A stretch of DNA of 64,000 bases from Salinimicrobium soli (GCF_048323655.1 NZ_JBLUWW010000001.1:682001-746000); one strand, 5' to 3'. Positions 42,662-52,281 are shown, numbered from the stretch's first letter. A program made the numbers and translations. The notes: generated from the sequence alone by a model not told the origin.

Positions 42662-43912
42662 TCAGGGAATGGCAACGATCTGTACCGTCTCCCTGGTGGT
42701 CTGCTTCAGCAAGATCTTCTTTTCTCTTTCAAGGTCTGTTATGGCCGTATCATCGAAATGGCGAATGGTATACAAGGACACACCGGTATTATAAGTCACC
42801 CTGAAAGTTGCCTTCAGCTGGTTAATTAACTTCTCCAAGTTATTAAATTTATTGTCAACGCAAACCGAGAAACTTATAGCAGAATTCTGAATAAGATCGA
42901 CTTTCATTTGAAATTTATGGAATAAATTGAAGATGTGGCTGATATTTTCTTCCATTATGAATGAAAAATCCAACGATGAAAGGGAGATGAGCACCTGGTT
43001 CCTTTTAACTATGAAACAGGGGATTTTAGGTAGGATTGGTTGTCCTTTTTTTACTGCGGTCCCAGGGGTTACGGGATCAATAAAGGAGCGTACATAAAGT
43101 GGTATTTCCTTGCGTTGCAAGGGTTGTAAAGTTTTAGGGTGGATCACTGAAGCCCCGTAAAAAGCAAGTTCAATGGCTTCTTCATAGGAGATCTGCTCCA
43201 GTAAGCTTGGATTACGAAACACCCGCGGATCGGCATTCAACACTCCGGGCACATCTTTCCAGATGGTGACATCATCTGCATTGAGGCAGTAGGCAAAGAT
43301 CCCCGCGGTGTAATCACTTCCTTCCCTTCCCAGGGTGGTGGAGAAATTATTTTCGTCTGTTCCTATAAAGCCCTGTGTAATGGTTAGTGCTTGTGGATCT
43401 ACCTGTTCAATAATTCGTTCCTGTGTCTCTTTCCACTGCACCTGTGCATCCCGGTAGGTGCTGTCAGTCTTTATACAATTACGGGCATCGAGCCAGGTGT
43501 TCTTCATCCCTTCCGCAGAAAGATAGGAACTAACGATGGTGGTGCTCAACAATTCACCATAGATCACGATCTGGTCATAGACGAAATCGTAATTTTCTGA
43601 ACGGTTGTGAGCGAGAAAATTCTCTAGGTCTGCGAAGAAATCTTTTACTTTTTGGAAGACAGGCGCATCACGGTGTTCAAAGATCTCCAGCATGATCTCA
43701 TGATGGTACTCTTTGATCGGTTGCAGAGCCTCCTGGACATTTTGATCATGAAGGTAAGCGTTCACCACCTCCTCAAGAGCGTTGGTGGTCTTTCCCATTG
43801 CAGAGATCACGACCAGCTTGTTTTTTGGGCCGTTGGTTTCCAGCACCTTTAGCACATTCCTGACTCCTTTTGCGTCTTTTACTGAGGCACCCCCGAATTT
43901 ATATACTTTCAT
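42662..43912 (-). CDS. lysC: Aspartate kinase
   Basis: A 416-residue monofunctional aspartokinase, first step of the Lys/Thr/Met/diaminopimelate pathway. Motifs: MKVYKFGGASVKDAKGVRN, TTLGREGSDYTAGIF, KDVPGVLNADPRVF; a C-terminal regulatory (ACT-like) region follows and is relatively short. No fused homoserine dehydrogenase or decarboxylase is present. It overlaps the GNAT gene by 4 bp (ATGA), so the two are coupled. Confidence 0.93.
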   Translation of the reverse strand: MKVYKFGGASVKDAKGVRNVLKVLETNGPKNKLVVISAMGKTTNALEEVVNAYLHDQNVQEALQPIKEYHHEIMLEIFEHRDAPVFQKVKDFFADLENFLAHNRSENYDFVYDQIVIYGELLSTTIVSSYLSAEGMKNTWLDARNCIKTDSTYRDAQVQWKETQERIIEQVDPQALTITQGFIGTDENNFSTTLGREGSDYTAGIFAYCLNADDVTIWKDVPGVLNADPRVFRNPSLLEQISYEEAIELAFYGASVIHPKTLQPLQRKEIPLYVRSFIDPVTPGTAVKKGQPILPKIPCFIVKRNQVLISLSSLDFSFIMEENISHIFNLFHKFQMKVDLIQNSAISFSVCVDNKFNNLEKLINQLKATFRVTYNTGVSLYTIRHFDDTAITDLEREKKILLKQTTRETVQIVAIP

Positions 43913-44391
43913 GCTTCTGTCTCAACGTATTTTGTGATCCCGTCTTCATCCATCTGTACAGTATACCAGTCCTTCAGAACGGTAGCTCCGCTGCGTTCAT
44001 AGAAATCAATTGCATGCTGATTCCAATCAAGAACCACCCATTCCACCCTTTTCAGGCCCTGCTCTTTGGCATACTCTATGACTTTTCGGTACAGGGCATT
44101 TCCCAGCCCCGATCCTCTTTTTTCTTCACGAACAATAAGATCTTCCAGGTGAAGGGTGCGGCCTTTCCAGGTCGAGAACCTGTAGTAGACCAGGGCCATG
44201 CCTTCAATTTTCCCGTCTACCTCAGCCACAAAGACCTGAAATAAAGGGTTGTCTCCAAAACCTTCCTGCTCCAGAGTCTCCACCGTTGTTACCACCGCGT
44301 CGGGTTCCTTTTCGAAAGCCGCAAGCTCCTTAATGAGTTCCAGAACTGCCGGCATATCTTCTTTTTTCCCTCTTCTAATAATGTTTCCCAT
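43909..44391 (-). CDS. GNAT family N-acetyltransferase
   Basis: A 160-residue acetyltransferase with the acetyl-CoA loop in VREEKRGSGLGNALYRKVI, strands MALVYYRFSTWKGRTLHLED and the C-terminal WNQHAIDFYERSGATVL. It resembles SAT2/diamine acetyltransferase-like GNATs (typically polyamine or thialysine substrates); the specific substrate is not certain. First gene of the GNAT-lysC-(acyltransferase) unit, with an exact promoter box 18 bp upstream. Confidence 0.85.
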   Translation of the reverse strand: MGNIIRRGKKEDMPAVLELIKELAAFEKEPDAVVTTVETLEQEGFGDNPLFQVFVAEVDGKIEGMALVYYRFSTWKGRTLHLEDLIVREEKRGSGLGNALYRKVIEYAKEQGLKRVEWVVLDWNQHAIDFYERSGATVLKDWYTVQMDEDGITKYVETEA

Positions 44392-44408
44392 ACCTGTGGT
44401 TTAAACGA

Positions 44409-44416
44409 CAAAAATA
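44409..44416 (-). promoter_or_regulatory. Bacteroidota -7 promoter box, GNAT-lysC operon
   Basis: TATTTTTG on the minus strand, an exact TAnnTTTG match, 18 bp before the GNAT ATG. It is divergent from the fbp promoter, with a candidate operator between the two. Confidence 0.6.
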
Positions 44417-44444
44417 GAAATTGATTTTAAGATAAAATTTACGA

Positions 44445-44457
44445 AAACGTTATAGTT
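44445..44457. promoter_or_regulatory. Candidate operator shared with pflB region
   Basis: On the minus strand this reads AACTATAACGTTT, identical over 13 bp to 56997-57009 upstream of pflB. Extended with flanks (GCAACTATAACGTTT) it matches the second pflB copy at 14 of 15 positions. It lies between the fbp and GNAT-lysC promoters. The bound regulator is unknown. Confidence 0.45.
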
Positions 44458-44475
44458 GCTTAAAATTATTTCAGT

Positions 44476-44483
44476 TAGTTTTG
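44476..44483 (+). promoter_or_regulatory. Bacteroidota -7 promoter box, fbp
   Basis: TAGTTTTG, an exact TAnnTTTG match, 26 bp before the fbp ATG. It rules out the longer upstream reading frame start at 44456. Confidence 0.6.
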
Positions 44484-44509
44484 TTCGGTACCAATATTTA
44501 TGGGTTAAA

Positions 44510-45523
44510 ATGATCAAAAAGAATCAAACTTTAGGCGAGTTTATAATAGAAAATCAATCAGAATTCGCATACTCTTCGGGGGAGCTCTCCCGGCTTATAA
44601 ATTCTATCAGGCTGGCTGCCAAAGTGGTGAACCACGAGGTGAACAAGGCAGGACTGGTAGATATCACCGGACCTGTTGGGGAGACTAATGTGCAGGGGGA
44701 AGACCAGCAAAAACTGGATGTTTATGCGAATGAGAAGTTCATTCAGACTCTCACGAACCGGCAGATCGTTTGCGGGATCGCTTCCGAAGAAATGGATGAC
44801 TATATTACCATTGCCGGAAAGGACGGGGATCACCAGAATAAATATGTGGTACTTATGGATCCTCTTGACGGAAGTTCCAATATTGATGTCAATGTCTCGG
44901 TAGGAACGATCTTTTCAATTTACCGCAGGGTTACTCCTGTGGGAACGCCGGTACAACTGGAAGATTTTCTGCAGCCCGGCAATAAGCAGGTAGCAGCGGG
45001 ATATGTGGTCTATGGAACCTCGACCATGCTTGTCTACACTACCGGCCACGGGGTTAACGGATTTACCCTGAACCCTGCTCTTGGGTCCTGGTATCTATCA
45101 CACCCATGCATGCAATATCCCGAAAGTGGAAATATTTACTCTGTAAACGAAGGTAATTATGTGCATTTTCCGCAGGGAGTAAAAGACTATATCAAATATT
45201 GTCAGGAAGAAAAAGAAGACCGTCCGTATACCTCAAGGTACATTGGATCTTTGGTCTCTGATTTTCACCGCAACATGATCAAGGGTGGAATTTATTTTTA
45301 TCCTACCAGTTCTAAGGCGCCAAATGGAAAGCTCAGGTTGTTGTACGAATGTAATCCCATGGCTTTTATAGCTGAACAGGCGGGTGGAAAAGCCAGCGAC
45401 GGTTACACCAGGATACTTGATATTGAGCCTACAGAACTGCACCAGCGGGTACCTTTCTTTTGCGGAAGTAAAAAAATGGTTGAAAAAGCTGAAGAGTTCA
45501 TGGCAAAATATAGGGAACAGTAA
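44510..45523 (+). CDS. fbp: Fructose-1,6-bisphosphatase class I
   Basis: A 337-residue gluconeogenic phosphatase hydrolysing fructose-1,6-bisphosphate. The metal/phosphate motif is LMDPLDGSSNIDVNVSVGTIFSIY, preceded by CGIASEEMDDY; the substrate region RYIGSLVSDFHRNMIKGGIYFYP and KLRLLYECNPMAFIAEQAGG complete the class I signature. ATG 44510 is chosen because the promoter box lies in the upstream frame. Divergent from GNAT-lysC, followed by a strong terminator. Confidence 0.97.
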   Translation: MIKKNQTLGEFIIENQSEFAYSSGELSRLINSIRLAAKVVNHEVNKAGLVDITGPVGETNVQGEDQQKLDVYANEKFIQTLTNRQIVCGIASEEMDDYITIAGKDGDHQNKYVVLMDPLDGSSNIDVNVSVGTIFSIYRRVTPVGTPVQLEDFLQPGNKQVAAGYVVYGTSTMLVYTTGHGVNGFTLNPALGSWYLSHPCMQYPESGNIYSVNEGNYVHFPQGVKDYIKYCQEEKEDRPYTSRYIGSLVSDFHRNMIKGGIYFYPTSSKAPNGKLRLLYECNPMAFIAEQAGGKASDGYTRILDIEPTELHQRVPFFCGSKKMVEKAEEFMAKYREQ

Positions 45524-45542
45524 ATGACCGCTTAATAAAATA

Positions 45543-45568
45543 AAAAAGGACCCGAAAGGGTCCTTTTT
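45543..45568. terminator. Bidirectional terminator between fbp and the TerB-like gene
   Basis: AAAAAGGACCC and GGGTCCTTTTT form an 11-bp stem around GAAA, A-rich before and T-rich after. It serves the convergent fbp and TerB-like genes. Confidence 0.9.
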
Positions 45569-45587
45569 CAGTATATAGAATTTTCAG

Positions 45588-46016
45588 TTATTCATTTTTG
45601 TTGAGCAGGTACAGATAATCTTCAAAGCTTATATGCCCACTAAATATCTGAATGGAGCGTTTGATGATTCCTTCAGAGACTTCTGAAGAAAATCCGAGGC
45701 CGATGGCATATTTCCTTAGTAGTTCCTCTTCCTCTTCGTCGATCATATGGTCTGCAAAAATAATTTTGAACAGGTCGTGAAGGCGCTCCAGCCGTCCCTG
45801 CACACTGTTGTTTGGGTGGATGGGAAAAGCAGTAGGATTCTTTAGCACTTTACTGTATTCATCTTCATGAATGTCAAGCTTGGCTGCAAATCGTTTTAAC
45901 TGTGCTTCTTCGTGTTCGTTGATTTCCCCGTCAACAGCAGCAAGATTTACAATAGCCGCAAAATGCCCGAGGTTTCTAAGGTGTTCTCCTGTTCCAAATA
46001 GATCTGAAAATGACAT
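45588..46016 (-). CDS. TerB-like protein
   Basis: A 142-residue helical protein of the TerB/tellurite-resistance-like family: FAAIVNLAAVDGEINEHEEAQLKRF and FKIIFADHMIDEEEEELLRKYAIG are the two acidic metal-binding helical segments (D-G-E/D-x-x-I-D pattern). Role unknown; the presence of a TerB fold does not by itself mean tellurite resistance, and no other ter genes are present. Exact promoter box 20 bp upstream. Confidence 0.85.
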   Translation of the reverse strand: MSFSDLFGTGEHLRNLGHFAAIVNLAAVDGEINEHEEAQLKRFAAKLDIHEDEYSKVLKNPTAFPIHPNNSVQGRLERLHDLFKIIFADHMIDEEEEELLRKYAIGLGFSSEVSEGIIKRSIQIFSGHISFEDYLYLLNKNE

Positions 46017-46035
46017 ATTAATGCTGTATTTTCTT

Positions 46036-46043
46036 CAAATATA
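46036..46043 (-). promoter_or_regulatory. Bacteroidota -7 promoter box, TerB-like gene
   Basis: TATATTTG on the minus strand, an exact TAnnTTTG match, 20 bp before the TerB-like ATG. Confidence 0.6.
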
Positions 46044-46222
46044 AATAATCCCCTTTAACCCTTCTGCCTTTTTAGTAATCTTTAGTAAGTAAGCCTTCCG
46101 AAGAAAAATTTCCTCCTTTGAGGACGGCAGGTCTTTTCGCTGTAATAGTTTACCGGATTGGCAAATTTTAATGTTTTCCTAATGCCAAAGCTGCCCTTCG
46201 GGAAAATTCCTAACTTGAGGTC

Positions 46223-47260
46223 ATGCCGGTACGAAAGAACAAAAAGCCCCTGCTTTGCTTCAACGAAAAAGGAATTTACTGCGAACAGGCAGATGTCTAC
46301 CTCGATCCCTGGAAACCTGTCGAAAAGGCCATTATTACTCATGGTCATGCAGATCATTCCCGCTGGGGCAACAAGAAATATATTACCCATCACACCAATA
46401 TTCCTATTATCAAACACCGGCTGGGAGATATTGAGGTTGCGGGTTATGAGTATGGAGAAACTTTCAGTATCAATAATGTCAAATTTTCCCTGCATCCGGC
46501 GGGACATATCATAGGATCTTCACAGGTGCGGGTCGAGTACAAAGGGGAGGTGTGGGTCTTCAGCGGAGATTACAAAACGGAGGATGACGGAATTTCAACG
46601 CCTTTTGAGCCTGTAAAATGTGATGCTTTTATCACAGAATGTACTTTCGGACTTCCGGCTTTTAAGTGGCTGCCGCAGGAGCAGGTAATGAGTGACATCA
46701 ATAACTGGTGGCAGCAGAACCAGTCTGAAGGTAAAACCTCTATTCTCTTCGGTTATTCTCTCGGTAAGGCCCAGCGGCTGTTACATGCTCTTAACCCCGA
46801 AATAGGGAGGATCTTTACCCATGGGGCAATTGAAAATATGACCGAAGTGTTGAGGCCATTGGCTCACTTTCCGGAAACAACCCGCATCACCAGGGATGTC
46901 AAAAAAGAGGAAATTAAAGGCGGAATGGTACTGGCACCGCCAAGCGCCCATGGAAGTACCTGGATTAGAAAAATGGTGCCTTATGAAACGGGAATGGCGA
47001 GCGGTTGGATGGCCTTCCGCGGAGCGAGAAGAAGAAGAGCGGTAGATCGCGGTTTTGTACTTTCAGATCATTGCGACTGGCAGGGCCTGCTGAGTTCGAT
47101 CAAAGCTACCGGCTGCGAGAGAGTAGTTTGCACACATGGCTATTCAGAGATCTTTTGCCGATTCTTGAATGAGACCGGCTATGATGCCCGAACCGCCGAG
47201 ACGCAATACGAAGGGGAACTGGCTGAAATGGAAGCTAAAAAAGAAGAAACTGAAGATTAA
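46223..47260 (+). CDS. Ligase-associated DNA exonuclease (metallo-beta-lactamase fold)
   Basis: A 345-residue MBL-fold nuclease: zinc motif THGHADHSRWG, HPAGHIIGSSQVRVEY, VFSGDYKTEDDG and C-terminal SDHCDWQGLLSSI, in the order of the ligase-associated exonuclease family related to SNM1/CPSF nucleases. First gene of the four-gene ligase-associated DNA repair cluster (exonuclease, ATP-dependent ligase, Lhr-like helicase, PdeM). Separated from the ligase gene by a palindromic element at 47270-47302. Confidence 0.93.
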   Translation: MPVRKNKKPLLCFNEKGIYCEQADVYLDPWKPVEKAIITHGHADHSRWGNKKYITHHTNIPIIKHRLGDIEVAGYEYGETFSINNVKFSLHPAGHIIGSSQVRVEYKGEVWVFSGDYKTEDDGISTPFEPVKCDAFITECTFGLPAFKWLPQEQVMSDINNWWQQNQSEGKTSILFGYSLGKAQRLLHALNPEIGRIFTHGAIENMTEVLRPLAHFPETTRITRDVKKEEIKGGMVLAPPSAHGSTWIRKMVPYETGMASGWMAFRGARRRRAVDRGFVLSDHCDWQGLLSSIKATGCERVVCTHGYSEIFCRFLNETGYDARTAETQYEGELAEMEAKKEETED

Positions 47261-47269
47261 CTTTTGATA

Positions 47270-47302
47270 AGACCTCACAGGTTTTCAAAACCTGTGAGGT
47301 CT
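47270..47302. repeat. Palindrome, GACCTCAC/GTGAGGTC family
   Basis: Perfect 16-bp arms around one base: AGACCTCACAGGTTTT and its complement. It lies between exonuclease and ligase genes on the same strand. It lacks a T-run, so it may modulate rather than terminate. Confidence 0.85.
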
Positions 47303-47312
47303 AAAATGGAAA

Positions 47313-48908
47313 ATGAAGGAATTCGCAGAATTAATACGGGAACTCGACAGCACGAACAAGACAAACGTGAAAGTAGCTGCCCTTACCGAATATTTCAAAA
47401 AAGCACCCGGCCGTGACAAGGTGTGGGCCATCGCCATTTTGTCGCACCGCCGTCCGCCGCGGCCGGTGAACACAACTTTATTGCGCCACTTTGCTGCTGA
47501 ACTGGCCCAAATTCCGCTTTGGCTGTTTGAAGAATCTTACCACATTGTGGGAGACCTTGCCGAGACCATTGCACTGGTGATTCCTCCTTCGGAAGCGGAC
47601 AGTGAAAAAAGTCTTTCCCAGTTCGTCGAAGAAATGATCGATCTAAAGCAGGCCACAGAAGCTGAGAAGAAGGAATATCTGCATGAAAACTGGCTTGCCC
47701 TGAATTACTATGAACGGTTTGTATTTACCAAGCTTATCACCGGAAGTTTCAGGATAGGGGTGAGCCAGAAATTAATGACCCGCGCCCTTTCGAAAGCTAC
47801 GGATATTGATGAAGATGTGCTGGCGTATAAACTAATGGGGGGTTGGGACCCGCAGAAAATTACATTCCAAAAGCTAATTTTAGAGGAGAATGAAGAAGAC
47901 TTTCTTTCCAAACCTTATCCGTTCTACCTGGCTTATGCTATTGAAGGAGAGCCCGGAGACCTGGGTGACCCTGCCCATTGGAGCGCCGAGCATAAATGGG
48001 ATGGTATCCGCGCGCAGGTGGTGGTACGGAATGGAGAGCTGTTCGTTTGGAGCCGTGGCGAGGAACTGGTAACCGATAAATACCCAGAATTTTCAGCATT
48101 TTTGGAAGAGATTCCTGACGGAACTGTGATTGATGGCGAAATTCTGCCTTTTCCGGAGGGGGAAATAGGCACCTTCAATGATCTACAGACGAGAATTGGG
48201 CGAAAGAACGTATCAAAAGCTCTTTTGAAAAAGACTCCGGTGATCCTGAAGGCGTATGACATTTTGGAGTGGGAAGGGGAAGACTTCCGTCAAAGACCAT
48301 TTTCTGAAAGGAGGGAGATGCTCGAAAAATTGCATTCCCAAATAGAGAAGGAGGATTTTCCGCTGCACCTGTCGCACACCATAGATTTTAACGACTGGAA
48401 AGAAGCGGCTGCTGAAAGGGAGCGGGCCAGGGAAGTAAAAAGTGAAGGGCTGATGCTGAAGCGCTGGGATTCGCCTTACCTGGTGGGACGTAAAAAAGGC
48501 GATTGGTGGAAATGGAAAGTGGAGCCATTGACCATTGATGCCGTTTTGACCTATGCAATGCGCGGCCACGGAAGAAGGTCGAATTTGTTTACTGATTACA
48601 CCTTTGGATTATGGGATGAGGAAAAAGAAGAATTAGTCACTTTTGCGAAAGCATATTCAGGTCTCACTGATGCCGAATTTAGGCAGGTGGATGCTTTTAT
48701 TAAGAAAAACACCCTGGAGCGTTTCGGCCCGGTGCGAAGTGTGAAACCGGAATTAGTTTTTGAGATCGCTTTTGAAGGCATTGCAGAATCCGGAAGGCAT
48801 AAAAGCGGGGTGGCAACCCGTTTCCCGAGAATTTTTAGATGGCGTAAAGACAAAAAACCCGGGGAGGCGAATACCCTGGAGGATTTGAAGGCATTAATTC
48901 CAAAGTGA
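47313..48908 (+). CDS. ATP-dependent DNA ligase (ligase-associated repair cluster)
   Basis: A 531-residue ATP-dependent ligase. N-terminal DNA-binding domain (1-200), adenylation domain with nucleotidyl-Lys in EHKWDGIRAQVVV, motif EELVTDKYPEF / DGEILPF, and KRWDSPYLVGRKKGDWWKWK at the end of the domain; the OB-fold follows (EIAFEGIAESGRHKSG). It seals nicks using ATP, distinct from the NAD-dependent LigA used for replication. Second gene of the repair cluster. Confidence 0.95.
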   Translation: MKEFAELIRELDSTNKTNVKVAALTEYFKKAPGRDKVWAIAILSHRRPPRPVNTTLLRHFAAELAQIPLWLFEESYHIVGDLAETIALVIPPSEADSEKSLSQFVEEMIDLKQATEAEKKEYLHENWLALNYYERFVFTKLITGSFRIGVSQKLMTRALSKATDIDEDVLAYKLMGGWDPQKITFQKLILEENEEDFLSKPYPFYLAYAIEGEPGDLGDPAHWSAEHKWDGIRAQVVVRNGELFVWSRGEELVTDKYPEFSAFLEEIPDGTVIDGEILPFPEGEIGTFNDLQTRIGRKNVSKALLKKTPVILKAYDILEWEGEDFRQRPFSERREMLEKLHSQIEKEDFPLHLSHTIDFNDWKEAAAERERAREVKSEGLMLKRWDSPYLVGRKKGDWWKWKVEPLTIDAVLTYAMRGHGRRSNLFTDYTFGLWDEEKEELVTFAKAYSGLTDAEFRQVDAFIKKNTLERFGPVRSVKPELVFEIAFEGIAESGRHKSGVATRFPRIFRWRKDKKPGEANTLEDLKALIPK

Positions 48909-48966
48909 ATTATAAGTAACACGGACCACCCCGTCCTTCGGACACCCCTCCTTAGGAGTGAGAATT

Positions 48967-51492
48967 ATGAATAAAAAACAACTCTTAAAAATAGCAGATA
49001 CCTGGTTTGAAACACAAAACTGGAAGCCCTTTCCGTTTCAAAAACAAACCTGGGATGCCTTTTTACAGGGTAAGAATGGACTCCTTAATGCACCTACCGG
49101 AAGCGGAAAGACTTATGCACTCTGGATTCCCATCGTGCTGGATTACATCCGTAATAACCCTGATTTTAAAACAACTCATAAACAGGGACTGAAAACTATT
49201 TGGATCACGCCCCTTCGGGCTTTGTCAGTAGAGATAGAACAGGCGGCAAATCGTTTTGCACAGGAAATAGGTTCTTCTTTGACCGTGGGAATTCGCACAG
49301 GTGACACTCCGCAGAAAATAAGGGCAGCTCAGAAAAAACAGATGCCAGACCTGTTGATCACCACTCCTGAAAGTCTGCAGTTGCTGCTTTCCTCTAAGGG
49401 GTATGCAAAAACATTCAGAAATCTTAATGCTATTGTCATTGACGAATGGCACGAATTACTGGGGACAAAACGCGGCGTGCAGGTAGAACTGGCTCTCTCC
49501 CGATTAAAAACAGTGACTCCGAAGATTAAGATCTGGGGAATTTCGGCCACTATCGGAAACCTGCAGGAGGCCCGGGAAGTTTTATTAGGACCCGATTCTG
49601 AAGCTTTCCGGAATTCTGTTCTCATAAAGGCAAACCTGAATAAAAAGATAAAAGTACGATCAGTGATTCCAGAGAAAATGGAGACTTTTCCGTGGCGGGG
49701 TCACCTGGGATTGCACCTGCTGGATGAGATCATTCCTATCATCAGGAAAAGCAAGACCACGCTGATCTTTACCAATACCCGCTCGCAATGTGAGATATGG
49801 TTTCAGCGAATTCTTCAGAGGTATCCGGAGTTTGCCGGGGAGTTGGCGATGCATCATGGTAGTATTAATAAAGAGACCAGATTGTGGGTGGAGCAGGCGA
49901 TCCGCGATGAACAGCTCAAAGCAGTGGTGGCTACTTCCAGTCTTGACTTGGGAGTGGATTTTGCTCCGGTAGAAACGATCATTCAGATTGGCGGGCCAAA
50001 AGGAGTTGCACGGTTTCTGCAGCGTGCTGGTCGTAGTGGGCACCGCCCGGGAGAGGAGAGCGTGATTTATTTTTTGCCTACCCACGCCATGGAGCTAATT
50101 GAAGCTTCAGCCTTACAAAAAGCTGTAAAGCACACGGTGGTAGAAGACCGGATCCCTTACCTCCAGAGTTATGATGTGCTGGTGCAATATCTGACGACAC
50201 TTGCAGTTTCTGACGGATTTTTTCCGAAGGACATCTTTCCTGAAGTTAAGTCCACTTTTTGCTATCAGAGCCTCACCCGGGACGAGTGGGAATGGATACT
50301 CAATTTTGTTACGCGAGGGAGTCAAACACTGCAGGCGTACGATGAATACAAAAAGATCGAGATTGAGGAAGATGGAAAATTCAAGGTCAATAACCGGGCG
50401 ATCGCCATGCGGCACCGCCTGCAGATAGGAACTATTGTGAGTGACGCCGTGCTGGCCGTGAAGTACCTGGGAGGAGGTTATATTGGGACGATCGAAGAGT
50501 GGTTCATTTCCAAACTTAATCCCGGCGATGTATTTACATTTGCCGGTAAGAACCTCGAACTCTACCAGATCAAGAATATGCAGGTGATCGTAAAAAGATC
50601 AAAACAGAAGAATTCCCGTTTTCCCAGTTGGGCAGGGGGCAGAATGACATTTTCTGCTCAAATGAGTGAGTTGCTGCGGGAAGAAATGTTTGTAGCTTCT
50701 AATATCAGCTCGAGCAAAGTTGAGAACGACACTCTCACCCCTAAGGGAGTCGAGGTGTCTCATAAAAACGCTAAAATTTCACGTGAGTTAAAAGCCCTTT
50801 CTCACATTTTTGAGCGGCAAAAGCGGGAATCCATTATTCCCGGAAAAGATGAATTCCTCATTGAAACCTTCAAGACCAGGGAAGGACATCATGCGATCTT
50901 TTACCCTTTTGAAGGCCGATTTGTGCATGAAGCCATGGCCAGTTTGCTGGCGTACCGCATCAGCTTGTTGTCGCCCATCACTTTCTCCCTGGCCTTCAAT
51001 GACTACGGATTTGAACTACTTTCAGATCAGCCAATTGATATGCAACAGGTATTCGATAATGACCTATTTACTTCGGAATTTTTGATGGATGATCTTCAGA
51101 AAAGTTTGAACTCCACTGAAATGGCACGGCGTAAATTCCGGGATATTGCAGTCATCTCCGGACTTGTCTTTACCGGTTTTCCCAACAAGATGATCAAAAC
51201 CAAACACTTGCAGTCCAACTCGCAATTGTTGTTCAGCGTTTTTAGAGATTACGAGCCGGACAACCTCTTGTTTCAGCAGGCATTTCGGGAGACCTTTGAA
51301 CACCAGCTGGAGGAGGGGAGACTTAGAAAAGCCATGGAACGCATCGCCTCTCAAACCATCGTTTGGAAAGCCTGCAATAAGCCCACTCCTTTTGCGTTTC
51401 CCATCATTACCGACAGGATGCGGGAAAAACTATCTTCGGAAAAACTGGAGGACCGCATTAAAAAAATGATGGCACAATGGGAAAATCTTTGA
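48967..51492 (+). CDS. Ligase-associated Lhr-like DEXH-box helicase
   Basis: An 841-residue SF2 helicase: Walker A NAPTGSGKTYALW, DEWH box VIDEWHELLG, motif III ISATIGN, and RecA2 motifs VATSSLDLGVDFAPVETIIQ and FLQRAGRSGHRPGE, then the winged-helix and Lhr-core C-terminal domains. 3'-5' DNA unwinding in repair is the expected role. ATG 48967 is chosen over GTG 48958 because AGGAG at 48954-48958 is properly placed. The end overlaps pdeM. Confidence 0.95.
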   Translation: MNKKQLLKIADTWFETQNWKPFPFQKQTWDAFLQGKNGLLNAPTGSGKTYALWIPIVLDYIRNNPDFKTTHKQGLKTIWITPLRALSVEIEQAANRFAQEIGSSLTVGIRTGDTPQKIRAAQKKQMPDLLITTPESLQLLLSSKGYAKTFRNLNAIVIDEWHELLGTKRGVQVELALSRLKTVTPKIKIWGISATIGNLQEAREVLLGPDSEAFRNSVLIKANLNKKIKVRSVIPEKMETFPWRGHLGLHLLDEIIPIIRKSKTTLIFTNTRSQCEIWFQRILQRYPEFAGELAMHHGSINKETRLWVEQAIRDEQLKAVVATSSLDLGVDFAPVETIIQIGGPKGVARFLQRAGRSGHRPGEESVIYFLPTHAMELIEASALQKAVKHTVVEDRIPYLQSYDVLVQYLTTLAVSDGFFPKDIFPEVKSTFCYQSLTRDEWEWILNFVTRGSQTLQAYDEYKKIEIEEDGKFKVNNRAIAMRHRLQIGTIVSDAVLAVKYLGGGYIGTIEEWFISKLNPGDVFTFAGKNLELYQIKNMQVIVKRSKQKNSRFPSWAGGRMTFSAQMSELLREEMFVASNISSSKVENDTLTPKGVEVSHKNAKISRELKALSHIFERQKRESIIPGKDEFLIETFKTREGHHAIFYPFEGRFVHEAMASLLAYRISLLSPITFSLAFNDYGFELLSDQPIDMQQVFDNDLFTSEFLMDDLQKSLNSTEMARRKFRDIAVISGLVFTGFPNKMIKTKHLQSNSQLLFSVFRDYEPDNLLFQQAFRETFEHQLEEGRLRKAMERIASQTIVWKACNKPTPFAFPIITDRMREKLSSEKLEDRIKKMMAQWENL

Positions 51493-52136
51493 CCTTGAAA
51501 ATGACAAAATCGGTTAGCATACATGGCCAAAATTTCATACTTCATCCTACCGGAGCAATTTTTTGGGAAGAAGAAGACCTGTTGCTCATAAGCGATGTGC
51601 ATTTGGGGAAAATCTCTCATTTCCGGAAGTATGGCAGCGCGGTGCCGCGGCAGGCAATTTTGGGGAATTTTGAAAAACTGGATGAGGTTTGCCACTTTTT
51701 CAATCCGCAAAAAATTGTGTTCCTCGGAGATCTTTTTCACAGTGCACTTAACAAGGAATGGATATATTTTGAAGAATGGCTGCAAAATATTTCTCCGGAA
51801 GTTATCCTGGTGGAAGGAAATCATGACATCATTTCACCGTTAAAATATGAAGCATTAGGGATCAGGATCTACGAAGAGTTGGTACTTCAGAATTTTTTAC
51901 TGACCCATCATCCCGAAGAAAGATCCGGCTATTTCAACTTTTCGGGACATATACATCCCGGCGTCAGGATCAGCGGACTGGCACGGCAGACGCTGAAACT
52001 CCCTTGTTTCTTTAAATCGCCCGGTCAAATGATCCTTCCTGCTTTCGGGGAATTCACCGGGAAACATATTCTGGAACCTAAAAAAGAGGATGAGGTGTAT
52101 GTGGTGACTAAAGATGAAGTGATCTTGCTGAAGTAA
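51477..52136 (+). CDS. pdeM: Ligase-associated DNA damage response endonuclease PdeM
   Basis: A 219-residue calcineurin-like phosphoesterase: LISDVHLGKISHFRKYG, FLGDLFHS, VEGNHD, THHPEE and GHIHPG give the dimetal centre. It is the PdeM component of the ligase-associated cluster. The start at 51477 overlaps the helicase gene by 16 bp; an alternative ATG at 51501 (MTKSVSIHGQNF) fits the family core equally well. A terminator follows. Confidence 0.93.
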   Translation: MGKSLTLKMTKSVSIHGQNFILHPTGAIFWEEEDLLLISDVHLGKISHFRKYGSAVPRQAILGNFEKLDEVCHFFNPQKIVFLGDLFHSALNKEWIYFEEWLQNISPEVILVEGNHDIISPLKYEALGIRIYEELVLQNFLLTHHPEERSGYFNFSGHIHPGVRISGLARQTLKLPCFFKSPGQMILPAFGEFTGKHILEPKKEDEVYVVTKDEVILLK

Positions 52137-52162
52137 AGAAAAGGTGGCTGAGAAAAGAAAAG

Positions 52163-52207
52163 CCGATTTCTTTTCCCCTCCCTAAAGGGTGGAAATCGGA
52201 TTTTCTT
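52163..52207 (+). terminator. Terminator after the repair cluster
   Basis: CCGATTTC pairs with GAAATCGG around a loop containing CCTCCCTAAAGGG, followed by TTTTCTTT. Confidence 0.7.
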
Positions 52208-52241
52208 TAGAAGTAGAATCTTTTGAACCTTTAAAGAATTC

Positions 52242-52281
52242 CTTTTTTGCCTCCCTTTAGGGCCGGGTTAAAGCAAAAAAG
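52242..52281. repeat. Second hairpin with the CCTCCCTTTAGGG loop
   Basis: CTTTTTTGC pairs with GCAAAAAAG, enclosing CCTCCCTTTAGGG, nearly the same loop as in the preceding hairpin. The region 52137-52414 otherwise contains only the mfd promoter. Confidence 0.55.
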